A stretch of 64,000 nt of DNA from the NCBI GenBank assembly GCA_963573385.1, contig CAUYLG010071541.1, forward strand, positions 1 to 64,000, read 5' to 3'. Position numbers and translations under genes: made by a program. This stretch comes from Cacajao melanocephalus (lineage: Eukaryota; Chordata; Mammalia; Primates; Pitheciidae). The notes under the pieces are model-generated. The model did not search any database, was not told the origin of the DNA, and saw only the letters and a program-made list of their open reading frames with translations. This document shows positions 47,553-58,329 of the stretch, piece by piece. Position 1 is the first letter of the stretch, and the number at the start of each line of letters is the position of its first letter.

Positions 47553-47856
47553 GGTACTGGCATGGTGGGTAACACCTGTAATCCCAGCACTTTGGGAAGC
47601 TCAGGTGAGTGGATTACTTGAGATTAGGAGTTCGAGACCAGCCTGGCCAACATGGCAAAACCCTATCTCTATTAAAAATACAAAAATTAGCCGGGCATGG
47701 TGGTGTGCCCCTGTAATTCTAGCTGCTCAGGAGGCTGAGGCAGGGGAATTGCTTGAACCCGGAAAGCAGAGCTTACAGTGAGTTGAGATTGGAGTGCCAC
47801 TACACTCCAGCTTGGGTGACAGAGTGGGATGCTGTCTCAAAAAAGAATAAGAAAAC
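47553..47856 (+). mobile_element. Alu (AluS-like)
   Basis: A full plus-strand Alu from GGTACTGGCATGGTGGGTAA to 'gctgtctcaaaaaagaataa' and an A-rich tail. It is flanked by a 13-bp exact duplication. Confidence 0.95.
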
Positions 47857-47904
47857 AAAAGTCAAGAGAAGTATTACATATTTCAACCCTATCCCAAAAG
47901 TAGT

Positions 47905-48030
47905 AATATGGATAATACTAACATTTGTCAGATGGTTAATACATTCCAGGCTCTGGACTAAGCAATTTATTCCTTTCAACAATATCATTATCAGCCACAT
48001 TTTACAGATAAGGAGACTGATAAGTACTAT
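47905..48030 (-). mobile_element. MIR SINE
   Basis: Antisense MIR: 'taatactaacatttgtcaga', 'ccaggctctggactaagcaa', 'cattttacagataaggagac'. Confidence 0.75.
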
Positions 48031-48124
48031 GACCCATCTCCTAGGGCATCTATTTTACATTTGGTTATAGAAGGAAATGTTAATTTTCCTAGGTCATTTA
48101 AAACATGTTTATATTTGTAGTGGT

Positions 48125-48518
48125 TTCCATTAAAGCAATAAATAGAGTATATTTCCTTGCCTTTGACTTTGGTTGGATTTGGTCATGTGACTTATCTTGG
48201 CAGGTGAAGTGTTAGGGGACAGGAGATGAGCAAAGATCTGAAAACTACTTACATAAGTGGGCTTACTTCCCTGAACCTCAGTTATTGATCAGCTTCCTCA
48301 ATGATCCCAAGAGGAAGAGGAGAGACACATGGATTCCTAGTCAAGCCCTGACTACATGGGTCAACTCCTAGCTGCTTTAGATATGTGAAAGAACCCAGTT
48401 GAACTCAATAGTCACTCCTCTGATCCCAGATGTCCACAGATGCATGAACTAAATAAACTCTTAGTGCTGATACCACTGAGAATTTGTGGTTTGTTGTTAT
48501 ACAGCACTAGCCAAGTGA
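48125..48518 (+). mobile_element. Old MLT1-class MaLR LTR
   Basis: 'tggttggatttggtcatgtg', 'acttatcttggcaggtgaag', 'gatgcatgaactaaataaac' and 'tggtttgttgttatacagca' with 'gccaagtgatataata' follow the old MLT1 LTR order. Confidence 0.6.
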
Positions 48519-48584
48519 TATAATATTCAAACAAAAACATTTTTAGTTAAACATTGCTTTACTAAGACAAGATATGTAAAATAA

Positions 48585-49046
<462 letters not shown>

Positions 49047-49164
49047 TAAAAAAGATCTGTATTTCTTTTACCTCCCATTCACTCCTCAATCCATCTCATT
49101 CTTGCTTTCAAGCTCTAACAAACCATTTATCACTGCCATTTAGGGGTATTTTGGTAGAAAAATT

Positions 49165-49490
49165 TGAGAAGGATTGGTGCAGGGTTTGAATGAAAGGAAG
49201 ATGTAACCACGGATCACACTGAGGTTTCTAGTTTATAGGAGTGGGTGGACGATGATATTCTAACAGAGGTAAAGAATATGTGATGAGAGGTAAGTTTGAA
49301 TGCCCTATTTAGCATCTGAGTAGTATTGTTCAGCATACCTGGATATATTTTTTTAATCTAAATTTCAAGGGAAAGATCTAGAAAAGTATGTGTAGTTTTG
49401 GGAATAGTATCAGAAATATGTTGACTTTGAGCTTAATTAATATGCAGAATCTTATAGGTATGATCTATATAAATGTATATTTGACTGTGA
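49165..49490 (+). mobile_element. Ancient mammalian repeat, family not named
   Basis: 'atcacactgaggtttctagt', 'tgggtggacgatgatattct' and 'gagaggtaagtttgaatgcc' follow a widespread old repeat ('gactcctaggtttctggc ... gatggtggtgccatttact'). A related piece may be at 50300-50510. Confidence 0.45.
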
Positions 49491-49534
49491 CTATCCTGTA
49501 TATAAAACCCACCATTTATGACATATGACCCAAC

Positions 49535-50025
49535 ACTTTAACAAGGCATAAAAATCCCTCCACGATTTGACTCTTGCTATCCCCAAAGCCTCATCTCCTG
49601 CTGTTCTCTTACTTGGACTTTGGCAGTCACAAAACACGTGGAGTTTCTCAGACACCCTAGCTGGTTCTCCCTCCACGTCTTTTTTCATGCTGCCCTTCCC
49701 TGGAATAGCTTTCCACCTGTCCTTTACCCACTCTCTCATCTACTCCAATCCTTGCCACTCCACTATTGAAGTTAGTGGTCATTCCTTCTAGAAAGCTCTT
49801 TTATGATTCTTGCCTTTTCAGGCAACATAGGGATACCTCCTGGGTGCATTTTTTCATGTCTCTGTCAAGGGATTTTCTGTTTTATAATCGCTTGCCTGTA
49901 AGCATGTCTCCCTTCTCAGACCCCAAATTCTTCAAGGGCACGGACTCAAGCACAGTGTCTTGTGAGTATTTGGTTGCTCAATATTTTAACTTTGAGTGGA
50001 TAAGTAAATGAATTAATAAAGCCTG
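49535..50025 (+). mobile_element. L2 LINE 3' end
   Basis: The collinear L2 3' end: 'cctccacgatttgactcttg', 'agcctcatctcctgctgttc', 'cttccctggaatagctttcc', 'caaattcttcaagggcacgg', 'cacagtgtcttgtgagtatt', ending 'gataagtaaatgaattaata'. The frames here (49491-49791, both strands) are repeat-derived. Confidence 0.78.
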
Positions 50026-50039
50026 ATCAAGGTAGATTT

Positions 50040-50510
50040 CCAAGATTTAAAGTCACGTACTGGATAGTAAATGAAGTTGTTGCAATGAATGAGGCAACTC
50101 CAAAGTGACACTGTGTGTGTTCAAGGACACATGACAACAACATCTGAAGGTGGAGCAGAGGAAGAAGACCAACAGAGGAAACTGAGGAGGAGAAGGAGAA
50201 CGTGGAGAAAAGGAGCCTTCTCTTTTCTTTCCAAGAGAGAAGGCAGAAGGGGCAGCGGCTGCAGCTCAGTCAAGAAGAAAGGCTCTAGTTTTGACAATTA
50301 GGTAGCCGTAATTATTTCAGTGAGAGCAGTTTCTTTGGTTTGATACAGCTTGAGAGCAGAGTGAGGGGGACTGAGGAGTGAATAGGAGATAAAGAAATGT
50401 AGACATAGAGAAGTATAGACTGATCTTTTAAAAAGTTTGACCATAAAAGACAAACAAAGAAGATAGTAACTAAAGTAAGGACAGAATGAAGACAGGAATT
50501 TTTTTAAGAA
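50040..50510 (+). mobile_element. Ancient mammalian repeat, second segment
   Basis: 'gagcagtttctttggtttga', 'ggggactgaggagtgaatag', 'gagataaagaaatgtagaca' and 'aaaaagtttgaccataaaag' follow a known order of an old repeat. The purine-rich stretch 50140-50280 yields an Arg/Lys-rich frame of no evident function. Confidence 0.4.
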
Positions 50511-50774
50511 AAAAGAAGTAGAACTTAAATAATAGACTTTGTAAAATTGACAATCTATGGTTTAAAGTCTCAAAGGAATTAGAAAAGAATGGTATTGAAC
50601 CAAAGATTTCTGGTACCCAGTTCAGTGGCTTCTCAAGATATATTGTCATTCTAGCATAGAAAGAAAAAAATAAAAAATATGAAATGAAATTGTTGTATTT
50701 GAGTCCATTAGGGAAATAGATGTCTCCATTAGCAAATATGAAGCCCAGAGCTTGCATTTTAGACTGCATGGGCA

Positions 50775-51020
50775 AGCCTAAGATGGGGTTAGACTACAAG
50801 ATCTGTCATCAGATAGACTTGGATTCAATTCCTGGCTCTACCACTTATTAAACTCTGAGGCCATCTGTAAGTTACTCGAATTGTTAAGTTTTCTCATGAA
50901 AAAAGTGGGGGATTGGTTATATGTACCTCATGTTGTAGCTGGAAGTTATAAATAAGTTACATGTGTGAATTGCTCCTCCAGAGACTGGCACATAGTAATT
51001 CAATGAATAAATAAGAATAA
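50775..51020 (+). mobile_element. MIR SINE (nearly complete)
   Basis: 'agacttggattcaattcctg', 'gctctaccacttattaaact', 'tgtaagttactcgaattgtt', 'agactggcacatagtaattc' and 'aatgaataaataagaat' follow MIR from 5' part to 3' tail. Confidence 0.82.
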
Positions 51021-51029
51021 TTATCATTA

Positions 51030-51277
51030 TTCTTATTTCAGGGATAAGCATAAAATCTGTATTCATGCAATCCCATCATCAACTTTTCACATCTGCTGCT
51101 ATGTTTAATATACACTCTGTAACCCTTGCTAGGACAGGGATGTATTTTCTGGCACACAAGCTTTAACAAGACAGACTTTAATAGTTTTGCTTTCCCATCC
51201 TGAGTGTGTCTAGCACATTACATGATCATTCCTTAGAGTTGTTTTCATGGAAAGGGAGAAATTAGAAGAGTACTTTT
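51030..51277. other. Low-copy DNA
   Basis: No feature recognised. Confidence 0.4.
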
Positions 51278-51851
51278 CCAAGGTGATATGGTTTGGCTGT
51301 GTCCCCACCCAAATCTCACCTTGAATTGTAACTCCCACAATTCCTACGTGTTGTGAGAGGAACCCAGTGGGAGGTGATTGAATATGGGGACATAAAAGAA
51401 CAGCAAGAACAGCAATCACTGTGCTGTTCTTGTGACAGTGAATGAGTCTCATGAGATCTGATTGTTTTATAAAGGGGAGTCTTCCTGCACAGTTTCCCTT
51501 CCCTTGTCTGTGGCCATGTGAGACATGCCTTCCACTATGATTGTGAGGCTTCCCCAGCCACTTGGAAATGTAAGTCCAATAAACATCTTTCTTTTGTAAA
51601 TTGCCCAGCCTTTGGTATGTCTTTATCAGCAGCATGAAAATGGACTAATATACAAGGCCATTTCTTTTCTTTCTTCTTTTTTTTTTTCACTAGCAAAGCA
51701 GCCAGGAAGTAGTAATTGCCTCCTACTCTTCAAACCTATGTCCCCTTTAGGCAATTTCTCTAAGAAATAAACTAAGGCTCTTTATCTCCCTTCTATCATA
51801 CCTTTTAACTAAGGTTTGTAAAGTAATATTTTCAAAACTCTTGGAAGATAT
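51278..51851. repeat. Diverged direct duplicate, copy A (contains the LTR)
   Basis: Without the LTR and one CAAGG, this is about 200 bases that recur at 52811-53003. Shared blocks include 'taattgcctcctactc', 'aagaaataaactaaggctct' and 'cataccttttaactaaggtt'. About 85 percent identity by eye. Confidence 0.85.
51284..51652 (+). mobile_element. MST/THE1-type MaLR solo LTR
   Basis: TGATATGGTTTGGCTGTGTC ... 'cacccaaatctcaccttgaa' ... 'gtgaatgagtctcatgagat' ... 'gattgtgaggcttccccagc' ... 'agcagcatgaaaatggacta'. It is flanked by the 5-bp repeat CAAGG (51279-51283 and 51653-51657). The empty site TTTTCCAAGGCCATT at 52807-52821 in a duplicate confirms the boundaries. The long minus-strand frame over it is antisense noise. 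Confidence 0.93.
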
Positions 51852-51854
51852 GAT

Positions 51855-52805
51855 CTTCCCTCATGCCAAGAACATCTACTGAATACAGAGAAACCTGATT
51901 TCCTTCCCAAAGTTGACTCAGCAAGAACACTTAGCGCTCATTTAAGGCCCAGGAAGGAAAGTGCTGAGATTTAATGCTCTGCCCTTGGGAAACAAGCTCC
52001 TCCTGCCATATTATTAAGAAATAATTCCTAGCTGGAAAGAGAGTATAAAAAACTCCAGGGGCTATTCATCCTCCATCTTAAGAAAAGAGGTTGGAATGGA
52101 ATCAACACTAATGCTACAAATAAAAGCTGTTATTCAATGGAAGAAAAATTAGAGGTTTGAATAACTAGTATTATATCCACTGCTTGTTCCCCAAATGCTT
52201 ATTCATGCTGGGCAGAGACTGATTACAGCAACATGGTGTATTTGTGTAATCCAACAGAAGTAAGTTATTATTGATGAAGGAAAGAGAACAGATCTCAGAA
52301 AGCAAGCACCGGTGACATGTTACAGCTTTTCTTTCTTTTTCTTGGTTTAGCACATTTGTAAGCTGCCACTCTTTGTAATAATTGACACAACAGTACAGGA
52401 ATTTTGCTTTTTAGAAAGTTGGATGTCATATGTCATGACTAGCCTCCATCAGTGATCAGTTAAATTGGGCAATTGGGCTTGTGGTTGCATGTCTGTTCTC
52501 AGACTAATGATTTGTTTATTTAACTGTTCTTGTTAGAGAAAGCGACACCAAAAGGAAGATGTTGGTTTTAAAAATTAATCTGGAGAAGAAAAGAGTAAAT
52601 AAAAGTACAGAGTTTTTTTGGTCGATTCAACTCAGTTCTCAGTCAATGCTATTTTGAAGGACTAACCATAATTAAGACGACAGGCAATAAACAAGATACA
52701 CACTAGTATAAAAAAGGCTAACTAAATATGCTCAACCTGTTAATTTTCTGCTGGTTAGATTTAGAACAACAGCAACAAAATTGGTTTTGTTCCCATTCAT
52801 TGAAC
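51855..52805. other. Low-copy DNA between the two duplicate copies
   Basis: No gene or repeat recognised. Confidence 0.4.
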
Positions 52806-52810
52806 CTTTT

Positions 52811-53003
52811 CCAAGGCCATTCCTTTTTTTTTTTAACTAGCAGAGCAGCGGGAAGGGAGTAATTGCCTCCTACTCCTCAAATCTTTGTCTCCTTTAGGCA
52901 GTTACTTTAAGAAATAAACTAAGGCTCTTTATCTCAATGACCTCTATCATACCTTTTAACTAAGGTTTGCAAAATAATATTTCCAATGCCTTTGGAAGAT
53001 ATA
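52811..53003. repeat. Diverged direct duplicate, copy B (empty LTR site)
   Basis: Same orientation as copy A at 51278-51851, without the LTR. It may be either a local duplication or two copies of an unnamed interspersed repeat. Confidence 0.85.
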
Positions 53004-53004
53004 A

Positions 53005-53455
53005 CCAAACTTATAAAGTAGCCATATAAGTAGTCAATACTTGATAATTATACTTGTTGAACTTTAAGTATCTTGTAAACATTCCAAGCCATCACAAATA
53101 TAGTCACATGATGAACTCCCAGCTCTTCATAAGGTCTTTGGAAGCAAGGAGGCCTCGAAAAATTAGCCTTCTCTTAACTTTCCTATAAAACAGTGTTGAA
53201 AATATTCTTATCCACTAACAGTGAATGCTTCTTGCCCTTTCTATGTCTAAAGTGTCAACACCAATGTTTTCTCATCGTTTATTGCTCCACTCTGATTCCT
53301 CTATCTGACCATGCCTGTGCACTCAATCTGACATGAATCTGTGTACTTTCTCAGTGCTTGCTCTTGGGTAAGAATGTGCCTTGCCACATTCCACAACAAC
53401 GTAGGTACTCAGTGGCTGGAAGATTACAGAGGTAAGAATGAAAAGAACCATCTTT
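53005..53455. other. Low-copy DNA
   Basis: No feature recognised. Confidence 0.4.
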
Positions 53456-53459
53456 ATTT

Positions 53460-53690
53460 TGTGGGCCCCTTACATAGCAGACACTTTGCTAACCAGGTAG
53501 CATATGTTATCTAATCAACATTTAATCCTTATACAACTTCTAGGTAGGTGTGAACTTTTATTTTTTAAATGAGGAAATTGAGGCTTAAAAGGACAAAGCA
53601 ACGTGCTGCAGGTCATAAATAGACAATTGATAGGGCAGTGTTTAGAATCAAGATCTCTATACCAGGAAATCTTACTCTTTTTACTATGTT
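53460..53690 (-). mobile_element. MIR SINE
   Basis: Antisense MIR: 'acatagcagacactttgcta', 'acatttaatccttatacaac', 'aaatgaggaaattgaggctt', 'tagaatcaagatctctatac'. Confidence 0.82.
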
Positions 53691-53774
53691 AGACTGTTTT
53701 CAAATATCAGGAGCTAGGTCCATGAACTCAATGTCTAATGTAAGACTGAATTCTTAATAAATATTATCTTTGTT

Positions 53775-53955
53775 GCTATAACAATAATAGTAGTAATAGA
53801 AGCTAATATATAACTATTTGTGTCAGGCTTACAGAAGTTAAAAAAATATCAAGATCACACAGCTAAGTCACACATCAGTGGCATAATTGGGATTTGAACC
53901 TTTGACTGTCTAACTGAGAAACCCATATCTTCCATTTCTATGCCATAGTGCTCCC
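53775..53955 (-). mobile_element. MIR SINE
   Basis: Antisense MIR: 'atagtagtaatagaagctaa', 'caagatcacacagctaagtc', 'attgggatttgaacctttga', 'tatgccatagtgctcccct'. It lies in tandem with the MIR at 53460, same strand. Confidence 0.78.
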
Positions 53956-54368
53956 CTAAAGTCCTATTTATATAAATTAATGTCCCCAGAAGACGTATGA
54001 GAGGACAAGCATGCTTCATAAATGCTCTTTATTTTTTCTAAATACTGAATATTTTTTGCCTTTAAGAGCTGTATATGTCATAATGGTATAGAATCTAAAC
54101 TTCCAGTGAACCCAGTTATGGCTTTGAATGGTTTGCCCTGACTGTAAAGCCGTCAGCCTTTGTTCCTGTTATGACATTTGTTCATGATTACACATCCCAT
54201 TAGGGTTGTTTCCTGAGCACCAAACATCCTGTGGATGCTTTATCAGAACTACCAACTGACCTTATAAATGCAGGAACTTCTACTGGTTTTGTAACTTTCT
54301 CTGACCACAGAAGTATTTCCTGGCATTCTCCATTAGCCACTTACTTACTCCTCATACTCTGTACATTT

Positions 54369-54402
54369 TCTTCTTATTTGTAGAAGTTTGCAAATAAGAA
54401 GA
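54369..54402. repeat. 12-bp perfect hairpin
   Basis: TCTTCTTATTTG and CAAATAAGAAGA around a 10-base loop. Confidence 0.85.
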
Positions 54403-55186
54403 TCTTTACTCTGTTTATGCTGGTCAGCTCATCATGGTCATACTCAGGCTATCATTAATGATGTGGCCTTTAACAGTGGAAGAGTCGTTTAGGGGAAGTA
54501 AAAGTAGAAGTTAATCATTTGCCACTCTCAGTAAAGGAAGAGCAAAAGTACCTTAAAAAGGCATTTATGAAGTGAGCTAACCTTTTAAAAGTCTCTGTAT
54601 ATTTTGAATTAGGATGATAAATACATGCACGGGCAATCATACAATCAACTTTAGTTATGAAATCTGACCTCTTCTCTTACCTGACTGTGAACAAAGATGC
54701 ACAGAAAAAGCACAGGTAAATAGGAATTTCCTTTTTTCTTCTTCCACAACTAAGTTTGGCAGAATTGCTAACAGGGAGAAAAATGCCCAAAGAGGTTTAC
54801 TCAGGAAGGCAAAGAAACAAAGAGCCTGTGTGATACACACAGTGAATAATTATATCTCAAAGAATCAGATGTTTGGTGTACTGCCTAATTCTAGGAAATG
54901 GCAAATTGAGATAATAGTCACAAAATATCCCTGGAAGATAACAATCTGACAATGTCTCAGAAATCTGTTTCTGTTCCAAAAGCTGTCATTTCTTAGCATG
55001 GGGGAAATGGGAGAATAATATCAAGTTGTAAGTCTCCTGATAAGTCATGGAACTGAAACCCAATTGAGAAGAAGCTGCTGTCACCTGGGTTATGACGCTA
55101 GTTGTTTAAAGAGAGCTTTCTAATTATTGGTACAGCTACTGGTTCCAAGATTGTTTTGTGCTTACATGCGACCATATATGGAGAAG

Positions 55187-55216
55187 TTTTCCTGAGCACT
55201 ATGGTGCTCAGGAAAA
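55187..55216. repeat. 13-bp perfect palindrome with 4-base loop
   Basis: TTTTCCTGAGCAC, then TATG, then GTGCTCAGGAAAA. Confidence 0.92.
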
Positions 55217-55524
55217 GGAAAGCATTTCCCTTCCTTCCCTGGGTACACAGTTGATATAAAGAAAGTATGTTATGTTCCCTATTAGAATTAAAGAATAAGA
55301 GGGCACTGAGTATAGTTCTAGAAACTTTAAATGACCCAAGGAAATGTTTCAGATTCTGAGACAGAAAGTTTCAGAATTAAGGTCTGAATTAATAGCATGC
55401 CCTAGAAAATTACTCCTTGTAAAAATGGTAGGGACTACCATAGAACCGAAGTCAAAACAGCAGTCCAGCCAATATCTAATGACTAAAAGGAGTTTTGAGG
55501 TTGAGAATCAACCTTGTTTATACA

Positions 55525-55622
55525 CTACAATCTTCCAGGAAACCTTTAAAAGTACCCAGGCTCTACCCCAGACCAATTATACTATTAATATAATTCTTGA
55601 CGTGGTTTTAAAAGCTGTCTAA
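55525..55622 (+). mobile_element. MER5-type hAT fragment
   Basis: 'aacctttaaaagtacccagg', 'ctctaccccagaccaattat' and 'gtggttttaaaagc' match the MER5B/MER5A middle. It is the tail of a 92-codon frame (55344-55622), which argues against that frame being a gene. Confidence 0.5.
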
Positions 55623-55624
55623 TG

Positions 55625-56790
55625 TGTAGCCAAAGTTAACTGTTACCAGATGAGGGTCTGCAATATATGAACAAGTAGAATGCAATGATTCTTAACTCTA
55701 TTTAGTTAGATAGAATAAACTAGGATTCATGAATACTATGAAAGACCACTCAGAGACTCATGGGGGCAATATACTTCAGAGTAATAGCCACTGGTTAGGA
55801 GTCTAGCAAAGCTAGAGACTTAGATGGCATAGCGAATTCCTCAGCAAATGTGTTTACTGTTTGTCTTCTTTGTTAAAGGCCTTGGCATAGAAACCCTTGG
55901 AATAGGAATATCAAAACATAGTTAGCAGGTCCTTTAAATGTTCACAGTCTACTACAGCAATCGGTCTTGTACACAAATACTTCATGTTAAAAGAGGAAAG
56001 AAATGCCCAGATGGTCTGCACAGATGAGATCTCTTGTAGTAGCTCAGAAGAGCAAGAAATTATTTCCATTTGGGGAAATAAAGGGGAATTCCAAGGGCGA
56101 TGTCAAACGCACCAGAGTTGTTATAGACTCTTATCACTGTGAAGACTCTCCTCCAGGCACCTTTGCTGGCTCAAGTAAGGAGAAAGGCCAGGCACAGTGA
56201 ATACTATGCGCCTTTAAAAAAATCTAGTTTTTGTTTTCACATCACTGTCACATTATCTCACCCCCTGATAAACGAAAATGCACAATTGTATCTTTAAGCA
56301 TTAATAGAAATAAGATGCTAATCAGTGCTGATGGAAAGTTTTTATTTCTTCAACCTGAATCTGCACCAGGGATCCTACCAAATTACCTCCAAGCATCCTC
56401 CAATAACATTATCATTGCTCTCATTATCAAGACAGCATTTATCTAATGTTTATATCTGGCAAACGTCACGGTGGACGTTCAAAACACAAGTGTATGTATA
56501 TGTATATGTTGGCATTCCAGAAGTTTGCCATCCAATAAAGAGAAATGTTGCATACATAACAGCACAGGAATCAAGTGATAAAACAACAGAGTTTTGCCAT
56601 CCTCAAGCATGAAATGACTGTTTTAGACTTTAGGCTGTAAATACCATCAGATTCAGAATAGGAAGAGAATCAATGTGGGCTGAGATAATAGAATGTCTCA
56701 GAAATAAGACTTAACAAAAGGCAATTCAGAGAAGTGGAGAGGAAAGAGAATTCTATAAAGAGTTGCAAAATCAGAAATTTTCATGAAATA
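55625..56790. other. Low-copy DNA
   Basis: No gene or repeat recognised. A short GTATAT-type run lies near 56490. Confidence 0.4.
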
Positions 56791-56792
56791 TG

Positions 56793-57215
56793 TGTCAGTC
56801 TGTTCTTGTATTGCTATAAAAAATACCTGAGATAGAGTAATTTATAAAGAAAAGAGTTTTACTTGGCTCATAGTTCTGCAGGCTGTGCAAGCATGGCTGC
56901 AGCATCTGCTCCTAATGAGGGCCTCAGGAAGCTTCCAAGCATGGTGGAAGGCAAGGTGAAAGTAACCATGTCACATGGCAAGACAGGGATGAAGAGAGAG
57001 AGAATGGGAGGTCCCAGACTCTTATAAACAATGAGATCTCTAGTGAACTAAGTGAGAACTCACTTATCACCAAGGGAATGGTGCTAAACTATTCATGAGG
57101 GCTCTGCCCTCTTGATCTAATCATCTCACACCAGGCCATACCTCCAACACTGGGAATCACATTTCAACATGAGATTTGGAGTATCAGCATATTTGGGGGG
57201 AATTCTGACTTCTTA
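56793..57215 (-). mobile_element. MST/MLT1A-type MaLR solo LTR
   Basis: Antisense MaLR LTR: 'gtcagtctgttcttgtattg', 'gagatagagtaatttataaa', 'aagcatggtggaaggcaagg', 'aatcatctcacaccaggcca', 'catttcaacatgagatttgg'. Confidence 0.85.
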
Positions 57216-57299
57216 TTTGTGGTAATTTGCTATGAAACTTGAAGTAAGGTATGTTCAGTGGATCCTAGGATAATTCCTTTGTTTGATTTATTAGTTAGA

Positions 57300-57725
57300 A
57301 TTAGATTTGGCTGCAAGTAACAGAAATCTCAATTTATAGTGGCTTAAGCAAAGGAGGGTTTGTTTTTCTTAGGTAACAACATATGTAACCATTAGAAGGT
57401 GGTTGCTGGTGCTATTTCCGCTGCTCAATGATGCTACCATTTTGCACATTGGTTTCATTTTTTTGATGTAACAGAGTCATGGTCACATGAAGGCTGCTGC
57501 TATTCAATATATCAGTCCTCATTTGAGGCAGGGAAAATGTGGTGGGAGGGATCACGTCAGCAACATCTGTCTTTTTTTTTTTTTTTTTCTGGGAAAAGTA
57601 AAGCTTTCCCAGAAACCAGATCCAGATAGGTCTCATATATCAGAATCAGATTATATAGGCCTCTCTAGCTACAAGAGAGGCTGTGAAAATGAAATTAAAT
57701 TGTCATGCTTGATTTAGATCCTGTA
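57300..57725 (+). mobile_element. Old interspersed repeat, same family as 26150
   Basis: 'ttggctgcaagtaacagaaa', 'tagtggcttaagcaaaggag', 'aagctttcccagaaaccaga'. A T17 run at 57572-57588 interrupts it. Family name withheld. Confidence 0.5.
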
Positions 57726-57729
57726 AGCA

Positions 57730-58125
57730 CATTCATATCCCAACTAAAATTAGAATTTTGATAGTAAGGAAAAAGAGGGAATGAATATCAAGCAGACAAA
57801 TAACAGTGTCTGTGGCAGTTATAGTTTCTTCAGTTGCCAGTGAAAGAAATGCACTCAGATTCCCTCAGTTAATGGGGGTTTATTGAAAGAAATCATGGAG
57901 AAATAGAAAGTCTGAGTAATAGTCTAAGCAGAGCCTCGCTAGATCTTCTGAGGGGCTGAGATGTTGCTTAGAGGTAGCACAGCATCCTCTTGCCATGACA
58001 GCAGCTCTAGTGACTGGGTAACTTTATTCCTCCAAGCAATAGGTGACTTTGGCTTCCTGTTCATGAACTCCATTCATCTATATATTTCCTATTACTTCTC
58101 TATGACTGCAAAACTTTCTGTCTTG
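57730..58125. other. Low-copy DNA
   Basis: 57835-57900 ('ccagtgaaagaaatgcactc', 'gggggtttattgaaagaaat') may be another old repeat start. No gene. Confidence 0.35.
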
Positions 58126-58136
58126 AGCTTCAATCT

Positions 58137-58323
58137 GACTAGATCTGTCAGGTAAATACAGCGTGCTCAGTTAAATTTTAATCGCAGGTAAATAGAAAAT
58201 AACTTTTTTGTATAGATATGACCCAGGCAAATTAGCAACATAACTATAAAATTATTCCTTATTTATCTGAAATTCAAATTTAATTGGGAGTCCTATTTAT
58301 TTGCTAAATCTGACAATCCTAAA
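58137..58323. mobile_element. Palindromic MITE-like element
   Basis: The left half 'ctgtcaggtaaatacag ... gttaaattttaatcgcaggt' and the right half 'ttatctgaaattcaaattta ... ttgctaaatctgacaatcc' are inverted, diverged copies of each other. This matches the common 'ggttgccagataaaatacagga' palindromic repeat of mammals. Confidence 0.65.
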
Positions 58324-58329
58324 GCTTAC

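Larger units (their letters stand above)
53960..55520. other. Low-copy DNA with two perfect short palindromes
   Basis: No gene recognised. Hairpins at 54369-54402 and 55187-55216 are listed separately. Confidence 0.4.

Noticed and set aside
50089..50301. Arg/Lys-rich 70-codon frame as a small basic protein
   Set aside because: It comes from a purine-rich part of an old interspersed repeat.
51210..51635. 141-codon minus-strand frame
   Set aside because: It is mostly the antisense of the MST/THE1 LTR at 51284-51652, so not a gene.
52043..52060. GAGTATAAAAAACTCC as a TATA promoter
   Set aside because: An AT-rich match alone, with no downstream exon or initiator evidence.
56186..56199. GGCCAGGCACAGTG, an Alu-like start
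   Set aside because: No further Alu sequence follows. It is a chance 14-base match.
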